Of a DNA stretch of 64,000 nucleotides, positions 1 to 8,834 are shown one piece after another. The notes under the pieces were generated by a model, which saw only the letters and a program-made list of their open reading frames with translations, was not told the DNA's origin and did not search any database. The translations under genes were made by a program, and so were the position numbers. Within the stretch, counting starts at the first letter, position 1, and each line of letters opens with the position of its first letter. Source of the DNA: Peribacillus asahii (lineage in GTDB: Bacteria > Bacillota > Bacilli > Bacillales > DSM-1321); assembly GCF_004006295.1 (NCBI RefSeq), contig NZ_CP026095.1, positions 3,706,001-3,770,000 on the forward strand, read 5' to 3'.

Positions 1-992
1 GTCTCTTCTAACTTATCTGCAATCGCAAACAACAGCTCCCGAATTCCTTCTCGTGTTAAAGCTGAAATTGGGAAAATCGGATAATCTTCTTGTAATTTCT
101 CTTTAAATACCGCCAAATTTTCTTCTGAATCTGGCATATCCATTTTACTTGCCACAATAATTTGCGGACGCTCGGTTAAACGCAAGTTATATTCCTGCAA
201 CTCTTTGTTAATCGTTTGATAGTCCTCGTAAGGGTCGCGACCTTCAAGACCAGACATATCAATCACATGAACGATGACTCTCGTTCTTTCAATATGGCGT
301 AAAAACTGGTGACCGAGTCCAACACCTTCCGATGCCCCTTCAATTAAACCTGGCAGGTCAGCCATAACAAAGCTTCGATTATCTTCTGTTTCAACTACAC
401 CTAGATTCGGCACAATCGTCGTAAAGTGATATTCAGCAATCTTTGGCTTCGCTGCTGACACAACAGATAATAATGTCGATTTCCCTACACTTGGAAAACC
501 AACTAAACCTACATCAGCAAGTAATTTTAATTCCATTACAATATAGCGCTCTTGCCCTGGCTCACCATTTTCAGCAATCTCTGGAGCAGGGTTAGCTGGT
601 GTAGCAAAACGAGAGTTCCCGCGACCGCCGCGACCGCCTTTAGCAATAACGGCACGCTGTCCATGCTCGACTAAATCGGCAATTACTTCTTTCGTATCAT
701 CGTCAATAATAACCGTACCTGGTGGAACTTTCACAACCATATCCTGTGCATTTCGACCATGTTGATTTTTCGACATTCCGTGCTCGCCGCGCGATGCTTT
801 AAAATGACGTTGATAACGGAAATCCATTAATGTTCGTAAACCTTCCTCTACTTCAAACACAACGTTCGCTCCGTTACCGCCATCTCCGCCTGCTGGGCCA
901 CCTTTTGGTACATATTTTTCACGACGATATGCAACCATTCCGTTACCGCCATCTCCACCTTTTACAAACACTTTGACTTGATCGACAAACAT
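1..992 (-). CDS. obg: GTPase Obg, N-terminal 330 residues (gene cut by the left edge)
   Basis: Obg is a ribosome-associated GTPase needed for 50S maturation, and in Bacillus it also influences the stress and sporulation responses. The visible part holds the glycine-rich Obg fold (residues 1-158, with GGDGGNG and GGRGGRGN stretches) followed by the G domain: G1 motif GFPSVGKS at 164-171, then DLPG and SKMD. The family is about 430 residues, so roughly the last 100 (end of the G domain and the OCT domain) lie outside the window. The ATG at 992 has a good ribosome binding site (AAGGAAGTG, spacing about 4-7). It follows spo0B by 52 bases, the usual rpmA-spo0B-obg order. Identity is certain from motifs and context. 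Confidence 0.97.
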   Translation of the reverse strand, partial: MFVDQVKVFVKGGDGGNGMVAYRREKYVPKGGPAGGDGGNGANVVFEVEEGLRTLMDFRYQRHFKASRGEHGMSKNQHGRNAQDMVVKVPPGTVIIDDDTKEVIADLVEHGQRAVIAKGGRGGRGNSRFATPANPAPEIAENGEPGQERYIVMELKLLADVGLVGFPSVGKSTLLSVVSAAKPKIAEYHFTTIVPNLGVVETEDNRSFVMADLPGLIEGASEGVGLGHQFLRHIERTRVIVHVIDMSGLEGRDPYEDYQTINKELQEYNLRLTERPQIIVASKMDMPDSEENLAVFKEKLQEDYPIFPISALTREGIRELLFAIADKLEE

Positions 993-1044
993 GCTATCAC
1001 TTCCTTGTTTTCTATATGTACTATCTTGCTGTATGCGTCATTTC

Positions 1045-1587
1045 TTATTCAAACCTCACGTCCATTGTGAAAAAAAGCTCCTCTTCACTCAACGATTGCA
1101 CATTAACTGTTTGCTGCTCTGTTAGTGAATTAGTCAGAAACTTTGTCACAGTGTCCTGCTCTTTTAGCTTGCCTTGTAAATGGAAAGAACAACACATATT
1201 TCTGATTTCTTTTTTAGAAACCTCTATCGTAAGCATATTTTCAGTAAACGGATTTAACTGTTCTCCTAATAACTGAAAGTAGCTTCTCGTCCATTGATAC
1301 ATCAATTCATCCATGGATTCAGATGCTTCAAAAACATCTACGATTTCATATTCAAAATTGAACGTCCAATTTTCCCAATTTGCCGTCATTAGCAGTTCGC
1401 TAAATTTTGGCATATTTAAACTAGAAAGCCGAGCTTCTTGCTGCGTTTCAATAATAATTTCTTCAATAAACCCTTTTACACGATCAATCTTATTTAATTC
1501 CAAATTGCCTTTAATAATTTGGATTTTATTTAACCAATCATGCCGCGTTTGTCGAAGTACTTCGACAGTTGTCCAACTTTTATCCAT
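1045..1587 (-). CDS. spo0B: Sporulation initiation phosphotransferase Spo0B
   Basis: Spo0B passes phosphate from Spo0F to Spo0A in the sporulation phosphorelay. The 180-residue product has the phospho-acceptor box around His16 (RHDWLNK) in the alpha-helical hairpin that forms the dimer four-helix bundle, followed by a degenerate kinase-like C-terminal domain. B. subtilis Spo0B is 192 residues with the equivalent His at 30, so this protein has a shorter N-terminus. I chose the ATG at 1587 because GAAGGTG lies just upstream. The frame stays open further upstream to 1764, but that stretch has no family similarity. It lies between rpmA and obg as expected. A short ORF overlaps its start (see separate entry). 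Confidence 0.9.
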   Translation of the reverse strand: MDKSWTTVEVLRQTRHDWLNKIQIIKGNLELNKIDRVKGFIEEIIIETQQEARLSSLNMPKFSELLMTANWENWTFNFEYEIVDVFEASESMDELMYQWTRSYFQLLGEQLNPFTENMLTIEVSKKEIRNMCCSFHLQGKLKEQDTVTKFLTNSLTEQQTVNVQSLSEEELFFTMDVRFE

Positions 1588-1615
1588 TATTAACACCTTC
1601 AATGTATGATAACAT
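1580..1615 (-). CDS. Possible 11-codon leader ORF overlapping the spo0B start
   Basis: An ATG at 1615 is preceded by a near-consensus AAGGAGTG (spacing about 7) and opens an 11-codon frame. Its TAA stop lies inside the first codons of spo0B (the ATG and TAA overlap in ATGGATAA). This arrangement would allow translational coupling of spo0B to the leader. There is no homology to cite, so the call rests on the ribosome binding site and the overlap alone. Confidence 0.35.
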   Translation of the reverse strand: MLSYIEGVNNG

Positions 1616-1867
1616 GAAATTTCACTCCTTAGAGTATCAGTTGAATCAATGGAACTTTTATAAAGCTTGCCTCTAACAGAGCACTCACTCCCATTAATTC
1701 CGGACAAAAACTTCTCTTCAAGCTCTATCATGCTGCTATTTACCAGTATATCAAAAATGCACAAGTCCGGTCATGAATACTCGTTCATAAATGACATGAA
1801 TGCCCCCGTCCAAAAAAAACAAATCTTGCTCCTTTGAATTCTTTGGACGATGGTAGAGCAAAAATTA

Positions 1868-1949
1868 AGGCTTTGTTGTAAGGCACTATTGATTTTCGGC
1901 TCATTTTCACCAAAAATTGTGTCAGCAACACTATGATTGAACAAAGCCA
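1868..1949. repeat. 82-bp element with 9-bp perfect terminal inverted repeats
   Basis: GGCTTTGTT at 1868-1876 (approximate) and its reverse complement AACAAAGCC at about 1941-1949 bound a short non-coding segment between rpmA and spo0B. The ends resemble those of small mobile elements or an insertion-sequence relic, but no transposase and no target duplication are evident. Short open frames across it have no recognisable similarity. Low certainty on its nature. Confidence 0.4.
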
Positions 1950-1960
1950 AAATAAAAAAT

Positions 1961-2038
1961 AAAGGGCCGATTCCATCTAAGCAATATATATCCAACAATA
2001 TCGCGATATATATTATCAGTAGAAGGAATCAGACCCTT
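1961..2038 (-). terminator. Long imperfect hairpin downstream of rpmA
   Basis: Outer arms AAAGGGCCGATTCC and GGAATCAGACCCTTT (plus strand) and inner arms GCAATATATATC and GCGATATATATTATC fold into a 78-base imperfect stem. On the minus strand it is followed by a T-rich stretch. It probably ends the rplU-prp-rpmA transcript, and may also be a small palindromic repeat. Confidence 0.6.
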
Positions 2039-2066
2039 TTGAGTCATCCTAATTTCAAAGATGCAA

Positions 2067-2369
<303 letters not shown>

Positions 2370-2702
2370 CTATTTACTAAGAGTAATTTGAATGTATTTA
2401 CCATAATCACGTTCAAGAGTTTGCAATGATATAAGCAAGGCATTTAAAAGAAGCTGTACCTTTTCTTCGGATTCCGTTGAAAGATTCTCTGGAATCACAC
2501 AGCGAAGATATCCACCATCTTTGCCTAACTCAATCTCCGGTTCTACATCCGTTAAGGACATAATTGCATTCACCATTCCAAATGAAACAGTGGATGCACC
2601 AGCGCAAACAATATCGGAACCTTTTTTAGCGAAATCAGCATGTCCACTCATTGTAAACGAAGTAATTCGTTCATCGGGAACATTAAAGGTTACTTTAATC
2701 AT
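2370..2702 (-). CDS. prp: Ribosomal-processing cysteine protease Prp
   Basis: Prp (YsxB in B. subtilis) cleaves the N-terminal extension from ribosomal protein L27. The 110-residue sequence shows the expected catalytic pair: His21 in SGHADFA and Cys33 in DIVCAGAS. It lies between rplU and rpmA, the conserved position in Firmicutes, separated from rplU by 12 bases. Family length is about 105-115. Cytoplasmic, with no signal peptide. Confidence 0.93.
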   Translation of the reverse strand: MIKVTFNVPDERITSFTMSGHADFAKKGSDIVCAGASTVSFGMVNAIMSLTDVEPEIELGKDGGYLRCVIPENLSTESEEKVQLLLNALLISLQTLERDYGKYIQITLSK

Positions 2703-2714
2703 CTTAAATCAGCC

Positions 2715-3023
2715 TTACGCGTTGATTGCTTCAATTACAACTTTAGTGTATGGTTGACGATGACCTTGTTTTTTACGATTGTTTTTCTTCGCTTTGTATT
2801 TGAAAACCGTGATTTTCTTTTGACGACCTTGTTTTTCAACTTTAGCCGTTACAGTAGCGCCTTCCACGAATGGAGCACCAACTTTCACGTTTTCGCCACC
2901 TACGAATAAAACTTTGTCAAATGTAACAGTTTCGCCTGCTTCTGCGTTTACTTTTTCGATGTAAACTGCTTCACCAGCTGCTACTTTTACTTGTTTACCG
3001 CCAGTTTCAATAATTGCGTACAT
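2715..3023 (-). CDS. rplU: 50S ribosomal protein L21
   Basis: L21 is a 23S rRNA-binding protein. The 102-residue sequence begins [18 protein letters not shown], and its C-terminal part is basic ([17 protein letters not shown]), both typical of the family. The ribosome binding site AAGGAGGTG lies 5-6 bases before the ATG. It is the first gene of rplU-prp-rpmA and is preceded by an L21 leader and a recognisable promoter that overlaps the end of the upstream RNase gene. Confidence 0.98.
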   Translation of the reverse strand: MYAIIETGGKQVKVAAGEAVYIEKVNAEAGETVTFDKVLFVGGENVKVGAPFVEGATVTAKVEKQGRQKKITVFKYKAKKNNRKKQGHRQPYTKVVIEAINA

Positions 3024-3131
3024 ACCTGCACCTCCTTGAATGTCTCAGACTCGCCATGTACAGGCGTTTTACATAAAATAAAACTTAAAACCTGATATGA
3101 GCGGTTGTAGCACGGGTGCTACAAACATAAC
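3024..3131 (-). ncRNA. L21 leader (5' untranslated autoregulatory element of rplU)
   Basis: The leader upstream of rplU contains two hairpins: TGTAGCA/TGCTACA at 3106-3123, and CGCC/GGCG around 3053-3067 followed by the AGTCTGAGACATTC block and the ribosome binding site. This layout and wording match the L21 leader family of Bacilli, thought to mediate control by the L21 product. The 5' end is inferred from the promoter. Confidence 0.7.
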
Positions 3132-3137
3132 GTTACA

Positions 3138-3167
3138 AGTCTACCATGCAAGCAAACTATTTGTCAA
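3138..3167 (-). promoter_or_regulatory. Sigma-A promoter of rplU
   Basis: On the minus strand TTGACA (3162-3167) is followed after 18 bases by TAGACT (3138-3143) with an extended TGG before the -10. The -35 box overlaps the stop codon of the upstream RNase gene (3164-3166). Confidence 0.7.
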
Positions 3168-4645
3168 TACGTTAAACGAGATGCTTCATAAATTTCCTGA
3201 TAGCTCCCGAATCGTTTAATATGATATTGATTCAGCGGTGTACTACTAATCGAAAGAACAAGTTTTTTCGCAATCGCTTCTTCTAAAATGGGGCGGTAGA
3301 TCTCTTTTTCTCCCAATAAAACATCCGCAACCGCTTGATTCACTTCCACCCATACCGCTTCATCATCCGTTTTTCGATGTTCCATTAATTCTCGCTCTAA
3401 TTGAAAAGCAACTGTTTCTGGACTTAGAACTTTTCCGCTGCCGCCGCAAACTGTACAGCTAACAGTTGTTCTTTCATATAGAGAAGGAGAAGTCCGCTTT
3501 CGAGTCAATTGTAGAATGCCGAGTTCTGTAAAACCAATGACTTTGACACGCCTGTCATCCTTCACCGTTTCCTGTTTCATCAGCTTCATCACTTCTTGCT
3601 GATGCTGGCGGCTGTCCATATTAATAAAATCAATGAGTACAATCCCGCCAATATTGCGAAGACGAAGCTGTCTAGCTGCTTCTTTCGCAGCTAGAAGATT
3701 TGTTTGAAATAACGTTTCTTCTTTTTCAGTTTTACCAGTAAATTTCCCGGTATTTACATCAATCACTGTGAAGGCTTCTGTTTCTTCAAAAATTAAATAG
3801 CTCCCATTCTCAAGCCAAACGATTTTCTTCATTGCCTTGGACAACTGAATATCAAGGTGATGCTCGAAAAAAATATTTTTCGGCCCTGCCTCATATGAAA
3901 TTTTCCATGTCCCACCACCGCTTGAAGCTTGTTTAGACAGCTCCTGATACAGATTAAAATCATCCAAAATAATTTCTCCCTGCTCTCCTTTGTCCATCTC
4001 AGCTAACAATAATTCGACGAATGTGTCCTTTTGCAGTACTAATCCAGGATGTTTTAAAGCGCGAGCCTGTTTATGTAACTCATTATACTGTTCGCGAAGG
4101 GCGTGCAGTATGTGAACAAAAGACTCCTCACTTTGATTCTCCATGGATGTCCGAATAATAAGTCCTTCATCTTGGTTCTTATGTTGAAAAGCTAGGTTTC
4201 TCCAATACTTTTGCCGATCTTCATGTTGGAACTTTTTCGAAACACCAACATAATCTAAGCCCGCTATGTATACTAAAGATGAAGATGACAGCTCAATCAA
4301 GCCTGATAACTTAGCCCCTTTATTTCCTGTCTCGTCTCGTTTCACCTGTACGAGCAGCTTCTCTCCTTGACGGATATACTGACTGATTGTTCCTCCTTTC
4401 AATGGTTTATCAGCAAGCTGAAAAGCCGGTAATTCGTCTCGGTGAAGAAAGCCATGCCTCTCTGCCCCGTAATCGACAAATACCGCATCCATGCCGGGCA
4501 GAACTTTCGCTACTTTTCCCATATATATATTGCCTACCGCACTCAATTGATTTGGCGGCATGCTCTCTATTTTCATCACTTCATTTTGCTCCAACACCGC
4601 ATATCGCTTTTCACGCGACGACAAGTTGGCAATTATTTTTTTCAT
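3164..4645 (-). CDS. rng: Ribonuclease E/G family endoribonuclease
   Basis: This is a 493-residue single-strand-specific endoribonuclease of the RNase E/G family, acting in RNA decay or rRNA maturation. The N-terminus carries the S1-like RNA-binding region (GNIYMGKVAKVLPGMDAVFVDYG). The catalytic DNase I-like part includes GGIVLIDFINMD with the metal-binding aspartates, and a zinc-link type CxxC is seen at CTVCGGSG. Length fits RNase G rather than RNase E (no long C-terminal scaffold). The ATG at 4645 follows AAAGGA. B. subtilis 168 lacks this family and relies on RNase Y, so its presence between rplU and spoIVFB is a notable difference. Other bacilli are known to have it here. Confidence 0.9.
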   Translation of the reverse strand: MKKIIANLSSREKRYAVLEQNEVMKIESMPPNQLSAVGNIYMGKVAKVLPGMDAVFVDYGAERHGFLHRDELPAFQLADKPLKGGTISQYIRQGEKLLVQVKRDETGNKGAKLSGLIELSSSSLVYIAGLDYVGVSKKFQHEDRQKYWRNLAFQHKNQDEGLIIRTSMENQSEESFVHILHALREQYNELHKQARALKHPGLVLQKDTFVELLLAEMDKGEQGEIILDDFNLYQELSKQASSGGGTWKISYEAGPKNIFFEHHLDIQLSKAMKKIVWLENGSYLIFEETEAFTVIDVNTGKFTGKTEKEETLFQTNLLAAKEAARQLRLRNIGGIVLIDFINMDSRQHQQEVMKLMKQETVKDDRRVKVIGFTELGILQLTRKRTSPSLYERTTVSCTVCGGSGKVLSPETVAFQLERELMEHRKTDDEAVWVEVNQAVADVLLGEKEIYRPILEEAIAKKLVLSISSTPLNQYHIKRFGSYQEIYEASRLTY

Positions 4646-4685
4646 AAAAAAATCCTTTCTCTATTTTGAAGAAAGGATACCATAC

Positions 4686-5552
4686 TTAATAAGAATATAA
4701 CAGGTCACCGATTCTATCTTCTGTCCTCTTTTGAGAAAAATAAGCATATAAAAGCTCTGTCTCATCTAATGTGCCGCTTTCTTTGCCATTTTTCATCACA
4801 ATAATGGAATGTTTACATCCACGTTGAAATAGCTCTAACACTTTATAGATGGGTTCATTGACATCCACTCTAATCGGCTTCAATGTCACTAAGTCTTTGC
4901 TATGCCCATAGTGCCGTTGAAGTAAGAAGCGCATAAAAGCATAATAACGCTGACGCCATTCAAGTAAAAGCGAGATACTAAGAAAGAAAGCAATCATCCA
5001 TGCATTTAAGTTAAGAGGATCAAGGACCATCCATATTACAAAAGCAAGAACGGCAAAAATAGCAGATATATAAAGCGTATATTTCTGCGCCTCAAGAAAG
5101 GAAACATATAAAGCTATTCCGTTAAAAAGTAAACGCCCTCCATCTAAGGGCCAAATCGGAAGTAGATTAAATAAGAATAAAATAATGTTCATATGAAAAA
5201 ATACCTGATAGACGTCATAGGAAAGAAAAGAGAGCAGATAAAGAATATACGCTCCTCCAATTAACCAAATATGCTGCAAGGGGCCTGCAAGAACAACCGC
5301 TATATCTTCTTTTAAACTTTTATTTCCATACTCCTCTGTTTCAAGCGTACCACCAAATGGCAAAAGCTTAATGGACTTAATCCTCCATTTAAAATATTGG
5401 GCACAAACAGCATGCCCCATTTCATGAACGAATACAATCACAAGAAGCATCATCATTTCTATAAAATGAGCTGTAAGAACCGAAATGCCGACAACAAACC
5501 AAAGCGTTGGATGCACATTGATTTTGAGCAGCAGTTTTCCATACTCATTCAA
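4686..5552 (-). CDS. spoIVFB: SpoIVFB, intramembrane metalloprotease for pro-sigma-K
   Basis: SpoIVFB is a site-2 protease in the outer forespore membrane that cuts pro-sigma-K late in sporulation. The 288-residue protein has multiple membrane segments, the zinc motif HEMGH (about residues 43-47) and the third ligand motif NLLPIWPLDGGR (about 129-140). A C-terminal cytoplasmic CBS-like region follows (roughly 220-288). Its start overlaps the end of spoIVFA by 8 bases, indicating translational coupling with its inhibitor. Confidence 0.95.
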   Translation of the reverse strand: MNEYGKLLLKINVHPTLWFVVGISVLTAHFIEMMMLLVIVFVHEMGHAVCAQYFKWRIKSIKLLPFGGTLETEEYGNKSLKEDIAVVLAGPLQHIWLIGGAYILYLLSFLSYDVYQVFFHMNIILFLFNLLPIWPLDGGRLLFNGIALYVSFLEAQKYTLYISAIFAVLAFVIWMVLDPLNLNAWMIAFFLSISLLLEWRQRYYAFMRFLLQRHYGHSKDLVTLKPIRVDVNEPIYKVLELFQRGCKHSIIVMKNGKESGTLDETELLYAYFSQKRTEDRIGDLLYSY

Positions 5553-6291
5553 AGGAAATCACCTGTTTTGGATCAATAAAAGCTCCATTTTCTTTGATTG
5601 CTAAATAAAACGTTCCTTTTGAACCGTCTTCACTTCCTGTAACCTGTCCGATTTGTTGCCCTTTTTTAATCGGCTCATATAAGCCCACATCAAACGATTC
5701 TAATTGTCCATACCATGACTCACTTTTATTTTCATGTTGAACAATAATCGTTTTCCCAATCCCTTCCTTCACCCCAGCAAATGTCACAAACCCTTCATTG
5801 ATTGCCGATACCATCGAGCCCTTCGTTGTTTCAACGATAATACCTTCTCCATTTGTCTCAAAAGTTTGTGTAATTTTAGCCGTGGCAGGCAGTGCATACG
5901 ACTCATTAACCGTTTCTGTTTCATTCTCTTTCTCCTGTGGCAAAAAAGCAATTGGCTTCCCAAAAGTCGATTCATACCAGCTAGAAATCGAGGCAAATTG
6001 AAAATCTTGTTCCATCGTCTTAGAAACGTAATCTCTTGCTGTATCCAATTGCTGTGACGGATGCTTAAAGATAACCGCTATAATTAAAAACAAACAAACA
6101 GCCGCTAACATTTTAAAGAGAAAATATTCTTTTTTAAACAGTGGATGATCCGGACTACTCTCATAGGCTGTATATGTGTACAAATCTTCATCATGGTTAT
6201 CCACATGCCTCCAAGCACCTTCCGTCTTTCGTTCACTGATTTTCCGTCGCTTTTCAATTCGATCACGGATATTTTTTCTGCGATTATCCAT
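5545..6291 (-). CDS. spoIVFA: SpoIVFA, inhibitor and anchor of SpoIVFB
   Basis: SpoIVFA holds SpoIVFB inactive in the outer forespore membrane until the forespore protease SpoIVB cleaves it. The 248-residue product has a basic N-terminus (MDNRRKNIRDRIEKRRK), one membrane segment near residues 58-77 (MLAAVCLFLIIAVIF) and a C-terminal LytM/M23-like fold that lacks the catalytic metal-binding residues, as expected. I chose the ATG at 6291, preceded by AAGGGGGAG with 8-base spacing. The frame is open for another 39 codons upstream without family similarity. B. subtilis SpoIVFA is 264 residues. Confidence 0.9.
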   Translation of the reverse strand: MDNRRKNIRDRIEKRRKISERKTEGAWRHVDNHDEDLYTYTAYESSPDHPLFKKEYFLFKMLAAVCLFLIIAVIFKHPSQQLDTARDYVSKTMEQDFQFASISSWYESTFGKPIAFLPQEKENETETVNESYALPATAKITQTFETNGEGIIVETTKGSMVSAINEGFVTFAGVKEGIGKTIIVQHENKSESWYGQLESFDVGLYEPIKKGQQIGQVTGSEDGSKGTFYLAIKENGAFIDPKQVISFE

Positions 6292-6419
6292 TCCGCCATC
6301 TCCCCCTTGCAAATCCCAAGCTTCTTTAACAAACTTATGATGAACTTGTCCGGAGTATACCTGTAAACCAATGATGAAAACATAGCTGCCTAAAGAATCC
6401 TTTTGCATCTGCCCACCTT

Positions 6420-6545
6420 TTCACATAGCCTTTAGGACAACGCTTTATTCAGCCTCCAAAGCAGCTTACGGGCCTAGAAGTGAAGCCGCCCTTTGACCTT
6501 TCATCGTCTGGGTAGAACGCGACCTTAATGGGCTAAGCACTTAGC
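6420..6545. repeat. Degenerate dispersed intergenic repeat
   Basis: The 455 bases between minD and spoIVFA hold no gene. This part, rich in short complementary GC blocks (GGGCCTAG, GCTAAGCACTTAGC), resembles the other intergenic repeats at 9735-9890, 34257-34450 and 59470-59575. Similarity is loose and boundaries are approximate. Confidence 0.3.
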
Positions 6546-6549
6546 CACC

Positions 6550-6577
6550 ATTCAATGATTCAATGATTCAATGATTC
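6550..6577. repeat. Tandem 8-bp repeat
   Basis: The unit ATTCAATG is repeated three and a half times between the repeat element and the minCD terminator. Nothing indicates a function. Confidence 0.8.
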
Positions 6578-6582
6578 TATAA

Positions 6583-6634
6583 TAGAAAAAAGCGTGATTC
6601 AAAAGGTCCTGCACTCGACCTTTTAATCACGCTT
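6583..6634 (-). terminator. Rho-independent terminator after minD
   Basis: Arms AAGCGTGATT-AAAAGGTC and GACCTTTT-AATCACGCTT form a long stem, followed on the minus strand by a run of T. It ends the minC-minD transcript before spoIVFA. A second, weaker hairpin (GAGGCT/AGCCTC) sits closer to minD at 6701-6720. Confidence 0.85.
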
Positions 6635-6746
6635 TCTTCATGAACACGATAGAAAATCCGGCATAAAGTCATGCCTCATTATTCACTTACCATGCGAAAG
6701 GAGGCTCTCAAAACAGCCTCTTATATGTATATAGAGTACATACAAA

Positions 6747-7553
6747 CTATACACGCGCACCGAAAAATTTCTTCACTTTTGCAATAAAGCCTTTTCGTTC
6801 TTCACCAATCGGTGTCAATGGAATAGACTCGCCTAAAATACGGCGAGCTATGTTTCGATAAGCAATTGACACTCGATTATTAGGGTCATAAGCAATTGGC
6901 TCTTTTCTATTGGCCGCAACAATGACTTGATCATCATCAGGAATAATACCTAGTAAATCGACTTTCAAAAAATCGGTCACACCGTTAATATCCATTTCCT
7001 CATCCTCATTAAGCAAATGACCACGGATACGATTAATAATTAATTTAGGAGCCTCAATATGCTCTTCTTTTTCTAACAACCCGATAATACGGTCCGCGTC
7101 ATACACCGCCGGTCTTTCCGGGGTTGTCACAATAATCGCCTTATCTGCTCCCGCAATCGCATTGCGAAACCCTTGTTCAATACCCGCTGGACAATCGATG
7201 ATAATATAATCATAATCTGGCTTTAAATCGTTAATAAGCTTACACATTTGTTCTTCATTAACGGCTGATTTGTCACGCGTTTGCGGTGCAGGAAGCAAAT
7301 ATAATAAATCTTCAAAGTGTTTATCTTTAATAAGCGCTTGATGAATCTTACAACGCTCTTCTACAACATCTACTAAATCGTAAATAATACGATTGTCTAG
7401 TCCCAGAATAACATCTAAGTTTCGCAGACCAATATCTGTATCAATTAAGCAAACCTTTTTGCCTAGAAGAGCTAATGATGTTCCTAAATTGGCAGACGTA
7501 GTTGTTTTCCCAACGCCGCCTTTTCCAGATGTAATTACGATTGCCTCTCCCAC
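6747..7553 (-). CDS. minD: Septum site-determining ATPase MinD
   Basis: MinD is a membrane-associated ParA-type ATPase that recruits MinC to prevent division at the poles. The 268-residue sequence has the deviant Walker A motif GKGGVGKTT at residues 10-18, the DTDIGLRNLD switch region and the C-terminal amphipathic membrane-targeting helix (GFIAKVKKFFG). The start is GTG at 7553 with GGGGGA upstream, two bases after the minC stop. It is cotranscribed with minC, probably also with mreCD, and followed by a strong terminator. Confidence 0.97.
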   Translation of the reverse strand: MGEAIVITSGKGGVGKTTTSANLGTSLALLGKKVCLIDTDIGLRNLDVILGLDNRIIYDLVDVVEERCKIHQALIKDKHFEDLLYLLPAPQTRDKSAVNEEQMCKLINDLKPDYDYIIIDCPAGIEQGFRNAIAGADKAIIVTTPERPAVYDADRIIGLLEKEEHIEAPKLIINRIRGHLLNEDEEMDINGVTDFLKVDLLGIIPDDDQVIVAANRKEPIAYDPNNRVSIAYRNIARRILGESIPLTPIGEERKGFIAKVKKFFGARV

Positions 7554-7555
7554 GA

Positions 7556-8230
7556 TTAGAGTCCCCCTTCTAATCTATTAAAATTTGGTCTATATTTCCT
7601 CAGTACATGTAGCTTATCTATAATAATTTCATCATCATTCATGAAAGCACATTTCACTTCATGACCTTTTTTCTGATCAGGTGCTACGTTTATTTGGTCC
7701 GCAATCCGCAATTGTGCAGGTGTCATAACAGATGCCGCAATAACCGCTTGATTATTCCCATAAAAACCAGCATGAGCAATGCCCTTCAATTGCCCCATAA
7801 TAAAAATGCTGCCTCCTGCTCGAACCGTACCAGCAGGATTCACATCACCAATCAATAATAAGTCACCCGGAACCTCTATAATTTGTCCAGAACGAACAAC
7901 TTTATTAAGCGTCGTCACTTGATTTTCTTCTTTCCAATGCTTTGCTTTTTCTACCGTCACAACATTACAAAGAATATCTGAAACCGTTAGTTTTTTCTGT
8001 TTATGAATAACCTCTTTTATTTGGTTCTCTTGTTCTGGAGTTAAATAGCGATTACCTGTATGCAGCTTCACAGAAAGAACGGGATCATTTTCTTGAAACT
8101 GATAATTCTCAGATAGCTTCGCTGCTAGTTCTTTTAACAATTCGGAAAAGGAACAAGAATCATCGAGATGAAGCATAAACCCGTCTTTTGTCCCTTTTAT
8201 CATTACATTTTGCTGAATCCTTTTATTCAT
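7556..8230 (-). CDS. minC: Septum site-determining protein MinC
   Basis: MinC inhibits FtsZ assembly when held at the membrane by MinD. The 224-residue protein has the N-terminal FtsZ-inhibiting domain (1-100) and the C-terminal beta-helical dimerisation/MinD-binding domain (from about 105, with GDVNPAGTVRAGGSIFIMGQLKG, here split: GDVNPAGTVRAGG then IFIMGQLKG). The ATG at 8230 is preceded by GAGGTG. It directly precedes minD in the usual minCD pair. Confidence 0.96.
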   Translation of the reverse strand: MNKRIQQNVMIKGTKDGFMLHLDDSCSFSELLKELAAKLSENYQFQENDPVLSVKLHTGNRYLTPEQENQIKEVIHKQKKLTVSDILCNVVTVEKAKHWKEENQVTTLNKVVRSGQIIEVPGDLLLIGDVNPAGTVRAGGSIFIMGQLKGIAHAGFYGNNQAVIAASVMTPAQLRIADQINVAPDQKKGHEVKCAFMNDDEIIIDKLHVLRKYRPNFNRLEGGL

Positions 8231-8312
8231 GACGTTTGTTTCACCTCAATGAAATATAATTCGACACAAGAAAACATTTTTCCTTTTTCTCACTTGGCAA
8301 AAGCAGAAAAAT

Positions 8313-8834
8313 TCAAGACTCCATTTCACTTTTTGTCACAATTTTTCGAATAAGTTTTTGGATTGGATAATAACTTGCGATAATAAACACTAAATTCAAC
8401 AATGCAGTTGGCCACAATCTCCGCTCTGCAAATTCCGCAAAGGTTAATGCAGCAAACGACATAATTACGTTCATTTCATAAACAATCATTTCTGAAATCG
8501 CAATAAATACAGTCGATATGACAATGACAATCAACCAATTAGATTGCAAGACTTTCATACACTTAGCCATCAAGTATGCTAAAAAAGGAATTAAAAACAT
8601 AAAAATCCCGAGAATTTCTGTATACACAACATCATAAGCAAGTCCAAGAGCTGCTCCGTAAATCATACCATATCTTCTTGAACCAAAAATGGTTAGAAAA
8701 AAGATAAATACCATCATAAAATGTGGAACCAAGATGTTTCCTTTTCCGAACAACTCACTGGCAAATAATTGTGCAAAAATGCTATCGAAGACAAAGAAAA
8801 TCAAGGCAATCAGAGAAAGGATGAAATGCTTCAC
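8313..8834 (-). CDS. mreD: Rod shape-determining protein MreD
   Basis: MreD is a membrane component of the elongasome with MreB, MreC, RodA and PBPs. The 173-residue protein is almost entirely hydrophobic with about five to six predicted membrane segments, and has the family's GAALGLAYDVVYTEILG stretch. Its ATG overlaps the mreC stop by four bases (ATGA), indicating coupling. Then an 82-base gap leads to minC. Confidence 0.93.
   Translation of the reverse strand: MKHFILSLIALIFFVFDSIFAQLFASELFGKGNILVPHFMMVFIFFLTIFGSRRYGMIYGAALGLAYDVVYTEILGIFMFLIPFLAYLMAKCMKVLQSNWLIVIVISTVFIAISEMIVYEMNVIMSFAALTFAEFAERRLWPTALLNLVFIIASYYPIQKLIRKIVTKSEMES

Noticed and set aside
1588..1764. N-terminal extension of spo0B
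   Set aside because: Open only by chance. No similarity to Spo0B, and the ATG at 1587 has its own ribosome binding site and gives the right length.
1771..1998. Two short overlapping minus-strand frames between rpmA and spo0B
   Set aside because: They lie in the palindromic element, lack family similarity and have no convincing start signals.
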